64,000 bases of DNA from an uncultured Caryophanales bacterium (lineage in GTDB: Bacteria > Bacillota_I > Bacilli_A > RF39 > UBA660): NCBI GenBank assembly GCA_946544685.1, contig CAMNML010000005.1:4316-68315 (forward strand). The letters are read 5' to 3'. How positions within the stretch are numbered: position 1 is the stretch's first letter; the number at the start of each line of letters is the position of its first letter. The translations under genes were made by a program, and so were the position numbers. The notes under the pieces were generated by a model. The model was not told the origin of the DNA. It was given only the letters and a program-made list of their open reading frames with translations, and searched no databases. Positions 20,109-30,382 of the stretch are shown piece by piece.

Positions 20109-22415
20109 ATGAAAAAAATATTAACACTCCAAAAAGGATTCTTTAAAAAAAACATAAAAGATATAATATCATTTTCGTTAATACTTTTTATATCAATAAT
20201 GTTTTTTAACAGTGCATCAGTAGTAAAAAATAATATTGATAAAGCATATGAAAAAAAATTCAATGAACTAAAAACAAGCAACGTTTCATTTAATATAAGT
20301 AGCGTAAGTTACAAAGAAGAAATAATAAACTATATAAAAAATATAGAAAATGTAAAACAAGTAGAATATAAAAAAGGAATAATGGCGAGTATTCCAATAA
20401 ATATGGATGGAGCTGAGCAAGATCAAAATATAGTTTTCTATAATTTAAAAGACACATTTAACTTAAACAAATATCTTGTGATAGAATCAAATGATAATGT
20501 TAACAACAGTATTTATCTATCATATTACATATATACACACACTAACTTAAAACTAGGGGATAAGTTTGAATATGAAATAAATAATAACAAATATGAAAAT
20601 ACCCTAGATGGCGTTATAGAAGAAATGCAATATGGAAACTATAGTTCATCAATTATTCCACAATATTTATCCGATGATGCATACAAAAAACTATTGAACG
20701 ACAATCCATATAATGAAATTGTAACAATATCAATAGAAACAGATGATAGCGAAACAGTATATAACAAAATATCAAAGTATTTAAGCGAAGAAAATATAAT
20801 GATAATAAATAAAAGCTATGATGAACAAGCAAAAAATCAAAGACTAGCAATTGCTAATATATTAGTAACAATAATAACTTTCTTCTCAGTCTTAATACTA
20901 TTAGTAAGTTTGTTAGTTAGTAAATTTAAAATATCAGAATCAATAGAAGAAGATATAAAAAATATGGGAGTTCTAAAAGCACTAGGATATACAAGTAATG
21001 AAATAATAATATCAATTATTTGTCCATACTTACTAAGTGGGATAATATCAAGTGTAATAGGTATTGGTTTGTCATTAATAATAATCCCATTAATATCAAA
21101 AATAATAGAAATGCAATCAGGATTTATTTGGAATCCAAATATTGATATGGTAACAAATACAATATCATTTCTAATAAGCATTACATTAATACTTATATTT
21201 ACAATATCAAGTGCAAAAGTAATAAAAAAACTAAATCCAATAAATGCAATAAGAGAAATAAAAAATACCAAAATAAGCAAGAATCATTTTGAAGTAGACA
21301 AAACAAAAGGAAATATTAATATTATAATAATGCTAAAGAACTTTATAAATTCAAAAAAACAAAATATACTATTAGGTATAGTATTACTATTTATAACACT
21401 AATAGTATCATTCGTAGTAACATTATATTACAATGTTAATGTTAATCCTATAAACTTTATAAATACATTAGTAGAAGAACACCCAGATGTAATGCTAAAT
21501 GTAAATAGCGATATAAAAGAAGAAATAAGAAAATTAGAAAACGTAAAAAACATTATATATTATAGTGATAAAGAAGTCATAAATTATAAAGATAATACAT
21601 ACAACGCATTTATAGCAGAAAACTTCAACAACCTAGCAAATGATATATGTTATGAAGGAAAAAATCCAAGTAATTCAAATGAAATTGCGCTAGGAAGCAA
21701 AATCAAAGAAAAATATAATTTAAAAATAAACGATTTAATAACAATAAAAAAAGATGACAAGATTCATGAATATAAAATAGTTGGATTTATTCAATCAGTA
21801 AATTATTCTGGGGAAGTAGTAGAATTAACACTAGAAGGATACAAAAATCTAAACGAAACTTATCAACCAGACAACTTATACATATATCTAAATGATGAAT
21901 CCAAATCATCAGAATTTATTAATCATGTAAAAGAAACATATGAGTCAAATATTAACTCATCATTAGACTATGCAGAATCTATGAAGAGTGCATTAACAAT
22001 GTATGTTTCAATTGTAAGCATAATAAGCATAGTAATAATAGTAATAACAATAATACTAGTATACTTAATATTATTTATACTAACAACATCAATAATATTA
22101 AAGAAAAAAACAGAATTTGGAATACTAAAATCATTAGGATATAAAAATAATCAATTAATAAGTCACATAATTGGAGGATTTTTACCAGGAGTGACAATAA
22201 GTATTATACTAGGAATAATACTAAGCAAAATATTTATGAATAGTATATATACATTCATATTTAAAAATGTCGGAGCATATAAAGTTAGCTTTAATTATCC
22301 AGTAATGCTATATATTACAATAGGATTAATAATACTTTTCAGCACAATAATATTACAAATAATACTATCAAGAAAAATAAAAAAAATATCTGTATATTCA
22401 TTAATAAAGGAGTGA
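20109..22415 (+). CDS. ABC transporter permease with two FtsX domains
   Basis: A 768-aa membrane protein. One N-terminal span (IKDIISFSLILFISIMFF) is followed by an extracytoplasmic domain of about 200 residues, then three spans (about 245-365), a second large outside domain, and a final group of three spans. Both span groups have the FtsX/MacB pattern with the KALGYTSNEI / KSLGYKNNQL cytoplasmic motif. Start ATG 20109 follows GGGGTGGTAAT. It acts with the preceding ATPase under the TetR regulator. Confidence 0.9.
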   Translation: MKKILTLQKGFFKKNIKDIISFSLILFISIMFFNSASVVKNNIDKAYEKKFNELKTSNVSFNISSVSYKEEIINYIKNIENVKQVEYKKGIMASIPINMDGAEQDQNIVFYNLKDTFNLNKYLVIESNDNVNNSIYLSYYIYTHTNLKLGDKFEYEINNNKYENTLDGVIEEMQYGNYSSSIIPQYLSDDAYKKLLNDNPYNEIVTISIETDDSETVYNKISKYLSEENIMIINKSYDEQAKNQRLAIANILVTIITFFSVLILLVSLLVSKFKISESIEEDIKNMGVLKALGYTSNEIIISIICPYLLSGIISSVIGIGLSLIIIPLISKIIEMQSGFIWNPNIDMVTNTISFLISITLILIFTISSAKVIKKLNPINAIREIKNTKISKNHFEVDKTKGNINIIIMLKNFINSKKQNILLGIVLLFITLIVSFVVTLYYNVNVNPINFINTLVEEHPDVMLNVNSDIKEEIRKLENVKNIIYYSDKEVINYKDNTYNAFIAENFNNLANDICYEGKNPSNSNEIALGSKIKEKYNLKINDLITIKKDDKIHEYKIVGFIQSVNYSGEVVELTLEGYKNLNETYQPDNLYIYLNDESKSSEFINHVKETYESNINSSLDYAESMKSALTMYVSIVSIISIVIIVITIILVYLILFILTTSIILKKKTEFGILKSLGYKNNQLISHIIGGFLPGVTISIILGIILSKIFMNSIYTFIFKNVGAYKVSFNYPVMLYITIGLIILFSTIILQIILSRKIKKISVYSLIKE

Positions 22416-22419
22416 TAAA

Positions 22420-22644
22420 ATGAAAGATATAAGAAAAAAATTAAGAACAGTAACAAAAAAAAGTGAAAAAGACTGCAATATTATAAACGATATTCTAAAT
22501 GAACATTTTATTATTGGAAAAAATAATAAAATAAAAATATGTAATGACTTTATGGTTAGATTAGGTATATCAAATGATCAAGCAGACGAATTATACAATC
22601 AATGTATAAGTATTATTGTTAAAGGAATATTCAAAAGAAAATAA
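22420..22644 (+). CDS. Small basic protein of unknown function, 74 aa
   Basis: Follows the permease by 4 nt, with its ribosome site (AAAGGAGTGA) inside the end of that gene. Lys/Asn-rich and helical, with two cysteines, no membrane span. Possibly an accessory of the transporter operon. Not recognised. Confidence 0.6.
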   Translation: MKDIRKKLRTVTKKSEKDCNIINDILNEHFIIGKNNKIKICNDFMVRLGISNDQADELYNQCISIIVKGIFKRK

Positions 22645-22652
22645 TATATGAA

Positions 22653-22673
22653 AAAAGACATAAGTCTTTTTTT
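22653..22673 (+). terminator. Terminator of the TetR-ABC operon
   Basis: AAAAGAC (22653-22659), ATAA loop, GTCTTTT (22664-22670), then T. Confidence 0.8.
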
Positions 22674-22759
22674 ATTCACAAATTTTTAAACTAAAAAAAA
22701 TACTTGAAAAAATATAATAAAAGTGTATAATATTTAACAACTTTGAGAGGGGGATGAGC

Positions 22760-23425
22760 ATGGCAGAATGCGGTCATTATGAATATGCATATGGATTGTT
22801 TCGTTATGATAAATGCGATATAGAAGGAAACGTAAGTTCTGGAGCAGTAGAAAGAAGAAATAGAGAATCAGGCGGAGATTGGTATTCTAAATATTGCAGA
22901 GATAGTTATTATGCAGAAAGAGATTGTGCAGTATACAACGAATATCACGGTTGTCATATAGTAACAGCTGTATGTGATACATTAAAAGAACCAAAATATA
23001 TAAGAATTTCAGAAGGCTTTAAAGAAAAATTGATTGGAATTGGAAAATACCAAGAACAATTAGCTATATATAATGCAATAGGACCTGTCATAGCAAACAG
23101 AATAAGAGGCAATGAAAGAATCTGCAAAATACTTCTTGAAAGAACAATAAAACCAGTATGCAAATTAATTGAAGCAGGACAAGATGAAGAAGCTTTAAAA
23201 CAATTTACTGACATGGTTACACAATTCATAGAACCAGAATATAGAACAAATCAAGAAAATGTTAAGCCTAACGGAGTATTTACTGAGATAATGCAGTATG
23301 ATTCAAAAACAATAAGAGACTGTGAACAAGCTGCAACAACACATTTATGCATACATAGATTTGATGAAATGACGAGACCACCTAAGTATAATTCAAAAAG
23401 ATTAGAATTAAATCTACAAAGATAG
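22760..23425 (+). CDS. Cys-rich protein of unknown function, 221 aa
   Basis: The ATG at 22760 is preferred over 22754 because GAGGGGG lies 6 nt upstream of it and abuts the other. The N-terminal 75 residues hold six or more cysteines (AECGHYEY, YDKCDIEG, KYCRDSYYAERDC, GCHIVTAVC), a pattern suited to metal binding or disulfides. The rest is helical. There is no signal peptide. A monocistronic gene with its own promoter region and terminator. Not recognised. Confidence 0.65.
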   Translation: MAECGHYEYAYGLFRYDKCDIEGNVSSGAVERRNRESGGDWYSKYCRDSYYAERDCAVYNEYHGCHIVTAVCDTLKEPKYIRISEGFKEKLIGIGKYQEQLAIYNAIGPVIANRIRGNERICKILLERTIKPVCKLIEAGQDEEALKQFTDMVTQFIEPEYRTNQENVKPNGVFTEIMQYDSKTIRDCEQAATTHLCIHRFDEMTRPPKYNSKRLELNLQR

Positions 23426-23447
23426 AAAATAAATTCTATCTTTTTTT
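23421..23447 (+). terminator. Terminator after the Cys-rich gene
   Basis: GATAGAA (23421-23427) pairs with TTCTATC (23434-23440), then seven T; the stop codon lies in the stem. Confidence 0.85.
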
Positions 23448-23551
23448 CTTGTAAAAAATGTCAAATTATGTGTAAAATTAACGATATTATTATATAAATT
23501 CCTTTAATATAGCTATATAAAATGAGATAATAGAATAAAGGAGGAATTCAT

Positions 23552-25345
23552 ATGGATAGAAGATTTGATGACAATATTGAAATAATTGAAATAGACGACA
23601 ATGAAATCGAAATCATTGAAATTGAAGATGAAACTCCTCTTAACTTAAAAGAATATAATAATTTAAATGAAAACTTATTAACTAAAATAAGAAAAAAACT
23701 AACAACAAAAACAGCAGCGATAGTAACAGTTGCTTCATTAACACTTTTAGTAACACTAAGTGGTGTATTTATGATAAATAAAAAGCAACAAGAAAATGAA
23801 TGGAAAAAACAAACAAGCTTAACTTATTCAGAAATTAATGATAATATAAAATTTGAAATAAATAATCCAGAATATAATACAGTACAAGTAAATCAAAACT
23901 ATGAAGAAATGGGAGCAACAGTACTAATTGATGGAGAAGACCATAGCGATGAAATTACAATTGATAAAAGTAATCTAGACTTAACAAAAGTAGGGACATA
24001 TCACGTTGTATACACATACACAAGAAATATAAATCAAATAAAAACATTGTATAGAACAATAAATGTAATAGATACAGAAGCACCAACAATAAAAACATTA
24101 GGTGAAAGTGTATATACAATGTTAGTAAATGATAAATATCAAGAACCAGGTGTACTTGTAACTGATAATTCAAATGAGAATTTATTAGATAAAGTAGAAA
24201 TAGAAAACAATATAAATACAAAAGTTCCAGGAATCTATCAAATAAAATACACAGTAAAAGATAGTAGCGGAAATGAATCAACAACATACCGTACAGTACA
24301 AGTAAAAAACACATATGTAACAAATACAAATAGCATTACATATAACGAATTCACAGATAAAGGATTATTTATAAAAGGAATGGTACAAGATAATAGTTTC
24401 AAATATCAAATGCTATTAAAAAATAAAACAACAGGAAATGAACTAACAGTAGAAACACAAAAAACAAATAATCACTATTATCAATTACTATTAGATGTAA
24501 CAAACTTAGAAAATGGAACATATGAATTATATTTAGTTAATAATAAATTAGAACCATTAACAAATAATATGAACATGTATTCAAGAATAGTAAGAGCTCA
24601 TATAGGAAATAAACTTGTAACAATGAATTATGAAAAATCAAAAGTAAATATAACTATAGAAAATTTTGAATATTTATATGATGTAGTAATAGACCCAGGC
24701 CATGGTGGAGACGATACAGGCGCAACAAATGGAAAATATGTTGAAAGAAATATTAATTTAGAACAATCACTATACGAAAAACAAAGATATGAACAACACG
24801 GATTAAGAGTATTACTATTGAGAGATACAAATAAAAACTATGGAACAGTAATGGGAGATGAAAATTGGCAATTAGTAGAACAAAAAGCATATGCTGTTGG
24901 ATACTACGGAGCTGTATCAAAAATAATATATAGTAATCATCACAATAGTTCAGGAAATGAGACATCAAGGGGATGGGAAATATTAGTTCCAGCAGGTAAA
25001 TCATATGAAGATTTAAAAACAGAACATAAAATAGCAGACACATGGTCTAACATGTATATTAAACAAACAAATCCATACTATCGTTTTTACACAAGAGATT
25101 TTGAAACAGGAACTGCAAACAACAAGATAAATGGTGAAATATATAATTTTGAAGACTATTATGCAGTAATAAGAATACCAAATAAACTATTCAACGTAAA
25201 AAACGTTCTTTATGAAGGAGCATACATTAATAACAGCTCTGATATGTATTGGTATTATAAAGAAGAAAATTGGAAAAAACTAAGTGAAATAAAAATAAAA
25301 GAATATGTAGAGTCAATAGGAGTTAAATATATAGAACCAAAATAA
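23552..25345 (+). CDS. Membrane-anchored N-acetylmuramoyl-L-alanine amidase with Ig-like repeats
   Basis: A 597-aa cell-wall hydrolase. After an acidic cytoplasmic tail, one span (AAIVTVASLTLLVTLSGVF, about residue 55-75) anchors it. Two DUF5011-type Ig-like domains follow (residues about 105-185 and 190-265), then a linker domain and a C-terminal Amidase_3 domain. The zinc ligands are visible: H384 in DPGHGG, E398 in VERN and H463/H464 in SNHHN. The enzyme cuts the bond between MurNAc and L-Ala in peptidoglycan and should act outside the membrane in separation or remodelling. AAAGGAGG precedes the ATG. Confidence 0.92.
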   Translation: MDRRFDDNIEIIEIDDNEIEIIEIEDETPLNLKEYNNLNENLLTKIRKKLTTKTAAIVTVASLTLLVTLSGVFMINKKQQENEWKKQTSLTYSEINDNIKFEINNPEYNTVQVNQNYEEMGATVLIDGEDHSDEITIDKSNLDLTKVGTYHVVYTYTRNINQIKTLYRTINVIDTEAPTIKTLGESVYTMLVNDKYQEPGVLVTDNSNENLLDKVEIENNINTKVPGIYQIKYTVKDSSGNESTTYRTVQVKNTYVTNTNSITYNEFTDKGLFIKGMVQDNSFKYQMLLKNKTTGNELTVETQKTNNHYYQLLLDVTNLENGTYELYLVNNKLEPLTNNMNMYSRIVRAHIGNKLVTMNYEKSKVNITIENFEYLYDVVIDPGHGGDDTGATNGKYVERNINLEQSLYEKQRYEQHGLRVLLLRDTNKNYGTVMGDENWQLVEQKAYAVGYYGAVSKIIYSNHHNSSGNETSRGWEILVPAGKSYEDLKTEHKIADTWSNMYIKQTNPYYRFYTRDFETGTANNKINGEIYNFEDYYAVIRIPNKLFNVKNVLYEGAYINNSSDMYWYYKEENWKKLSEIKIKEYVESIGVKYIEPK

Positions 25346-25417
25346 CAGAAATACTGTAAATTATTGCAAAAACAAATACTTTTTGATATACTATGTACAT
25401 TGAAGGAGGTTTCCAGT

Positions 25418-26644
25418 ATGGAAGAAGAAAACAAAAAAGAAAACGTAGAAGAAACTGAACAAAAAGATGAAATAAATGAAGAAACAGAAGAATTAGATCA
25501 AGAAGAATTTACATACAATGTTGATAATAATAATATAAATAACGATTATAATAAAACAACAGGAAAAAGTTCATATATATATATATTAATAGGTTTTTTA
25601 ATATTAGTAATAATAATAATAACCCTTGTAGTAATAGTTAATAAAAAGGAGAAAAAAGCGTCAGGATATTCAGATGTAGAAACAAAATTAGTAAATGCAG
25701 CAAAAAAATATTATCAAAAATATCCTGAACAATTACAACAAAATGAAGAAAATGTAATATCAATTGAAGCAGAAAAACTAATTCAAAATAGTTATTTAAA
25801 ACCTTTTTCAGAAATGGTAGACAAAAATGTTGAATGTACAGGATATGTAAAAATATATAAAAATGAAGAATCATATTCTTATTTTCCATACCTTAACTGT
25901 GGAAATGCATATAAAAGTAAAAAATTAAATGAAAAAATAATAGAAGAAAATCTTGTTGGAACAGAAAGTGGATTATATAAAGAAAATAACGAATATATAT
26001 TCAAAGGTGAATACGTAAACAACTACGTTAAATTCAATAATGAAATATGGAGAATACTAAAGATAAATGATGACGGAAGTATTAAAATGATTCTTATAAA
26101 TAAAAAACCAGAAAAAATGGTATGGGACGATAGATATAATGTTGAAAGAAGTGGAAATACTGGAAAAAACGATTTTTCAATCAGTAGAATACTAGAAGAT
26201 TTAAACAAAGCATATAAAGAACATACATACATAAATAAAGAAAATACTGAATTTTTAGTAAAAAAAGACTGGTGTATAGGTAAAATACCTGAAGAAGGTA
26301 TAGAAATTTCAAATTTAAACTTATGTACAGAAACATACAAAAATCTATATATAGGACTAATTAATGTAGAAGAAGTTTTAAAACCAAGTCTAGAAGAAAA
26401 CTGCAAAAAAGTATTCGATGGTGCTTGTAGGAATTATAACTACTTAAGTACAGTAAATATTGGATGGACAATTAATGCTGGATCAAACAAAACATATACA
26501 GTATACAATGCTAATCAAGCATCTGTTACTGTTAAAAATGCATCGACAAGTAGTGTAATAAGACCAGTTATAAACATTAACCCAGACACACTATATAAAG
26601 ACGGTGACGGTACCGAAACAAAACCATATATTGTACAAAAATAA
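25418..26644 (+). CDS. Membrane-anchored secreted protein, unknown (acidic tail, one span, Cys-containing outer domain)
   Basis: A 408-aa protein starting at 25418 (GAAGGAGG upstream). Residues 1-50 are very acidic and low-complexity, one span follows (YIYILIGFLILVIIIITLVVIV), and the remainder is extracytoplasmic with several paired cysteines (VECTGYV/LNCGN, WCIGK/LCTET, NCKKVF/ACRN). The C-terminus (VIRPVININPDTLYKDGDGTE) resembles the end of DUF6273-type surface domains. The first outside segment (VETKLVNAAKKYYQKYP) recalls pilin-like helices. Function not known; the position before mraY suggests an envelope role. Confidence 0.65.
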   Translation: MEEENKKENVEETEQKDEINEETEELDQEEFTYNVDNNNINNDYNKTTGKSSYIYILIGFLILVIIIITLVVIVNKKEKKASGYSDVETKLVNAAKKYYQKYPEQLQQNEENVISIEAEKLIQNSYLKPFSEMVDKNVECTGYVKIYKNEESYSYFPYLNCGNAYKSKKLNEKIIEENLVGTESGLYKENNEYIFKGEYVNNYVKFNNEIWRILKINDDGSIKMILINKKPEKMVWDDRYNVERSGNTGKNDFSISRILEDLNKAYKEHTYINKENTEFLVKKDWCIGKIPEEGIEISNLNLCTETYKNLYIGLINVEEVLKPSLEENCKKVFDGACRNYNYLSTVNIGWTINAGSNKTYTVYNANQASVTVKNASTSSVIRPVININPDTLYKDGDGTETKPYIVQK

Positions 26645-26658
26645 AAGGGGAGGATACG

Positions 26659-27651
26659 ATGTTAATACTAGCAAAATCACTATTAGCACTAATGACAGCA
26701 TTTATAATAGCTGTTACATTTGGTCTAATTGCAATACCACTATTAAAAAAATTAAAAGTAAAACAAAGTATAAGTGTGTTTTTAAACAAACTCCACAATG
26801 AAAAAAAAGGCGTACCAACAATGGGTGGAATTATATTTATAATACCAACGATTGTATCAATAATAATACTAATAATATTAGGTAAATTAGAATTTTCAAA
26901 CAATTTATTCATAATATTATTTGTATTTATAGGATATGCATTTTTAGGGTTTTTAGATGACTACTTGATAATAAGAAGAAATAATAATCAAGGACTAACT
27001 CAATTTCAAAAATTATTAGGTCAAACTATAATAGCACTTGTATTCTTTATAATATATATGAAAAGTGGAAGAGAACCTATATTAAATATACATTCACTAG
27101 GAATAAAAATAAATATGGGATGGCTTTACGGAATATTTATACTATTTATTTTGGTAGCGAGTTCAAATGCAGTAAACTTAACAGATGGTTTAGATGGACT
27201 AGCAGGAGGACTATCAGTAATTTCATTCTTATCATTCGGAATAATAAGCCTTGGTTCAACATGGATTGCAGGAAGTGAAGAAATAGGAATATTCTGTTTC
27301 ATATTAGTAGGAGCACTCCTAGGGTTCTTAATATATAATTCCCACCCTGCAAAAGTAATAATGGGAGATACAGGTTCATTATCGCTAGGAGCTACACTAG
27401 GTGCAGTAGCAATCATAACAAATCATGAAATATCACTAATAGTAGTAGCAGGTGTATTTATAATTGAAACACTATCAGTAATAATTCAAGTAGCGTCATA
27501 TAAAACATTTCATAAAAGAGTATTCTTAATGAGTCCGCTTCATCACCACTTTGAAAAACTTGGATGGAGTGAAACAGATATAGTAAGAATGTTCTATGTA
27601 TTTGGAATGCTACTAGGAATGGGAGCCGTAATATACGGAGTATGGATATAA
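26659..27651 (+). CDS. mraY: Phospho-N-acetylmuramoyl-pentapeptide transferase
   Basis: Transfers phospho-MurNAc-pentapeptide from UDP to undecaprenyl phosphate, making lipid I at the cytoplasmic face of the membrane. It is 330 aa with about ten spans. Family motifs are seen: GVPTMGG, the NLTDGLDGLAGG aspartates, the MGDTGS metal site and the SPLHHHFE histidine cluster. GGGGAGG precedes the ATG. It is separated from the mur ligases (murE/murF at 35.7-38.6 kb, murD at 52 kb), so the usual dcw cluster is dispersed here. Confidence 0.97.
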   Translation: MLILAKSLLALMTAFIIAVTFGLIAIPLLKKLKVKQSISVFLNKLHNEKKGVPTMGGIIFIIPTIVSIIILIILGKLEFSNNLFIILFVFIGYAFLGFLDDYLIIRRNNNQGLTQFQKLLGQTIIALVFFIIYMKSGREPILNIHSLGIKINMGWLYGIFILFILVASSNAVNLTDGLDGLAGGLSVISFLSFGIISLGSTWIAGSEEIGIFCFILVGALLGFLIYNSHPAKVIMGDTGSLSLGATLGAVAIITNHEISLIVVAGVFIIETLSVIIQVASYKTFHKRVFLMSPLHHHFEKLGWSETDIVRMFYVFGMLLGMGAVIYGVWI

Positions 27652-27657
27652 TAAAAT

Positions 27658-27694
27658 AAAACTAATAAGTAGTAGATATTTATTAGTTTTTTTG
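27658..27694 (+). terminator. Terminator after mraY
   Basis: AAAACTAATAA (27658-27668) pairs with TTATTAGTTTT (27680-27690), followed by T. Confidence 0.8.
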
Positions 27695-27725
27695 ATATAA
27701 TTATAAAAGTACAGGAGGATTAAAA

Positions 27726-28821
27726 ATGGACAAAGAAATATTAAATATATATGAAAACTATAAAACAAGAATAGAAGACTTATGGAGGTTACTTTGAACC
27801 CGAAAATAAACAAAAAAGAATACAAGAACTAGAAGAAGAAATGAATAAACCAACATTCTGGGACGATAAAAAACAAAGTGAAAAAATAATAAATGAACTA
27901 AACAATTTAAAAAACACTATCGAAAAATGTTCAACCTTAAAAAATAAAATAGACAGTGATATAGAACTAACTGGTATGATAGAAGATGAAGAAGTAAAAG
28001 AAATACTAAATGAAGACATAAAAGAAATAGAAGACCAATTAAACAATTTAGAAAATTTATTAGTGTTAAATGGAAAATATGATAAAGAAGACGCAATAAT
28101 AGAAATACATCCAGGAGCAGGTGGAACAGAATCTTGCGATTGGGCAAATATGCTTTATAGAATGTACACTAGATGGTGCGAAAAGAAAAACTACAAAATA
28201 GAAACAATAGACTATCAAGAAGGTGAAGTAGCTGGATTAAAAAGCGTAACAATACTAGTAAAAGGTATGTATGCATATGGATATTTAAAATGCGAAAAAG
28301 GAGTGCATCGACTAATAAGAATATCACCATTTGACTCAGGAGCACGTAGACACACCTCATTCGCATCGGTAGACATAATGCCATATATAGAAGACAATAT
28401 TGAAATAGATATAAACCCCAACGATATAAGAATTGATATATATAGGAGTAGTGGAAATGGTGGACAAGGAGTAAATACAACAGACTCTGCAGTAAGAATA
28501 GTACATATACCAACTAAAATAACAGTAACATGTCAAGATGAACGCAGTCAAATAATGAATAAAGAAAAAGCAATGAAAGTTTTAAAAAATAAGCTATATC
28601 AACTAGAACAAGAAAAAAGAAATGAAGAACTAAAAAAAATACAAGGAATACAAAAAGAAATAAACTTTGGTTCACAAGTAAGAAGTTACATAATGCATCC
28701 ATATTCAATGGTAAAAGATCATAGAACAAATACAGAAACAAGCAATGTAACAAAGGTTTTAGATGGAGATATAGACATTTTTATAAATGAATTGTTGAAA
28801 GGTAGTGTAAGAAATGAATAA
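27726..28821 (+). CDS. prfB: Peptide chain release factor 2, with programmed +1 frameshift
   Basis: Ends translation at UGA and UAA. ATG 27726 (AGGAGG upstream) gives 23 codons up to CTT TGA (27792-27797). The ribosome shifts +1 at CTTTGA, helped by an internal GGAGG exactly three bases before CTT, and continues as EPENKQKRIQELEE from 27796. The full product is about 364 aa. RF2 specificity SPF (RISPFDSGARR) and the catalytic GGQ (about residues 245-247) are present. The frameshift is autoregulatory: low RF2 favours shifting at the UGA. prfB-ftsE-ftsX linkage is common in Firmicutes. Confidence 0.97.
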
Positions 28822-29677
28822 AGTTGATAATATAATAAATCAAATTTATAAAAAAGATCGACTAGTAAGATATGCAACATTTTTATTAGGATTATTATTA
28901 ATATCAATGGCATATAATATATTTGTTTTACCTAACAATATAGTTTATGGAGTAGGAGGACTAGGAGTAATATTTTATAGAACAATGCAAATAGATCCAT
29001 CTTTAGTAATAATGATGGGATCAGTATTACTCCTAGTAGTAAGTTATTTAACACTAGGATGGGATAAAACAAGAAACTCAATAATAGGTTCACTATTGTA
29101 TCCAGTATTCGTAAAATTAACTGGGCCATTATGCAGTTATATTGATTTAGGCGCAACAGAAACAATAGTAACTGTAATATGTGGAGCAGTAATATGTGGC
29201 TTTGGACTGGGTTTAGTATTTAAATCAGGATTCACAACAGGAGGAACGGATATACTAAATCAAATATTTTCGAAATACTTTAAAGTATCAATAGGAACAT
29301 CAATGATATTTACAGATGGGATAATCATAACAATTGCGCTATTTGTATTTGGATTTCAAAACTTCATTTATTCGATTATTAATATGTATATAATAGGAAT
29401 TATGACAGATAAAGTAATATTAGGTATATCAGAATCAAAGACTATATATATAATAACTGAACATGAAGAAAAAATAAAACAATATATATTAAAAAACTTA
29501 AGTCACGGAGTAACAATAATAGAAGCAAAAGGCGGATACACTGGAAATCAACAAAAAATAATAATGTGTATAATCCCAACTAAGGAATACTTTAAAGCAA
29601 AAGAAGGTATACATACAATTGATCCAAATGCATTCTTGTTAGTAACAGACGCATATGAAGTTAGAGGAGTAAAATAG
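28814..29677 (+). CDS. YitT family membrane protein (DUF161 + DUF2179)
   Basis: A 287-aa protein with five to six N-terminal spans (LLGLLLISMAYNIFVLPNN motif, GLGLVFKSGFTTGGTDIL motif) and a C-terminal soluble DUF2179 domain (about residues 205-280). The family is widespread in Firmicutes; its transport role is unproven. It starts inside the end of prfB and precedes ftsE by 9 nt, so it is inserted into the prfB-ftsEX operon. Confidence 0.88.
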   Translation: MNKVDNIINQIYKKDRLVRYATFLLGLLLISMAYNIFVLPNNIVYGVGGLGVIFYRTMQIDPSLVIMMGSVLLLVVSYLTLGWDKTRNSIIGSLLYPVFVKLTGPLCSYIDLGATETIVTVICGAVICGFGLGLVFKSGFTTGGTDILNQIFSKYFKVSIGTSMIFTDGIIITIALFVFGFQNFIYSIINMYIIGIMTDKVILGISESKTIYIITEHEEKIKQYILKNLSHGVTIIEAKGGYTGNQQKIIMCIIPTKEYFKAKEGIHTIDPNAFLLVTDAYEVRGVK

Positions 29678-29686
29678 GAGGTTATA

Positions 29687-30382
29687 ATGGATTTAATAAG
29701 AATTAGAAATGCAAAAAAGACATATAAAAATGGAGTAACAGCGATACAAGACTTAGACCTAGATATAAAAAAAGGAGAATTTGTATTCGTTATAGGTTCA
29801 ACAGGATGCGGCAAATCAACACTAATAAAAATGTTATATAGAGAAGAAAAGCCAACAAGTGGAAAAATAATAGTTGGAGGAATAAACGTTGGGAAATTAA
29901 GAAACTCAAAAGTATATAAAATAAGAAGAAAAATTGGAGTAGTATTTCAAGACTTCAAATTACTTCCAAAACTAACAGTATATGAAAACGTAGCATTTGC
30001 TCTCGAAATATTTGGACTACCAAAAAGTGAAGTACATGAAAAAGTAGTAAAAGTATTAGATCTTGTAGGACTAAAAAATAAAGCAAAACAATATCCAACA
30101 CACTTATCAGGTGGAGAACAACAAAGAGTAGCAATCGCAAGGGCAATAGTAAATGGTCCAAAACTATTAATATGTGATGAACCAACAGGAAACCTAGATG
30201 AAGTTACAAGTATGGAAATAATGAAAGTCCTAGAAGAAATAAATAAACTAGGAACAACAATAATAATGGTTACACACGATACAGAAATAGTTAACAAAAT
30301 GAAAAAAAGAGTAATACTTCTAGATACAGGAAGAGTATTAAGAGACTATCAGGAAGGAGAATATGTACATGAAAGCAATTAG
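29687..30382 (+). CDS. ftsE: Cell division ATP-binding protein FtsE
   Basis: The ATPase of the FtsEX complex, which activates peptidoglycan hydrolases at the division site or side wall. A 231-aa protein with Walker A GSTGCGKST, signature LSGGEQQR, Walker B LLICDEPTGNLD and H-loop MVTHD. AGGAGG precedes the ATG; its end overlaps the ftsX start. A secreted amidase is encoded at 23.5 kb but no FtsEX-specific partner (CwlO-type NlpC/P60) is seen in the window. Confidence 0.95.
   Translation: MDLIRIRNAKKTYKNGVTAIQDLDLDIKKGEFVFVIGSTGCGKSTLIKMLYREEKPTSGKIIVGGINVGKLRNSKVYKIRRKIGVVFQDFKLLPKLTVYENVAFALEIFGLPKSEVHEKVVKVLDLVGLKNKAKQYPTHLSGGEQQRVAIARAIVNGPKLLICDEPTGNLDEVTSMEIMKVLEEINKLGTTIIMVTHDTEIVNKMKKRVILLDTGRVLRDYQEGEYVHESN

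Noticed and set aside
27726..27797. prfB start region as a broken gene
   Set aside because: CTT-TGA with an SD-like GGAGG three bases upstream is the known programmed frameshift, not a mutation.
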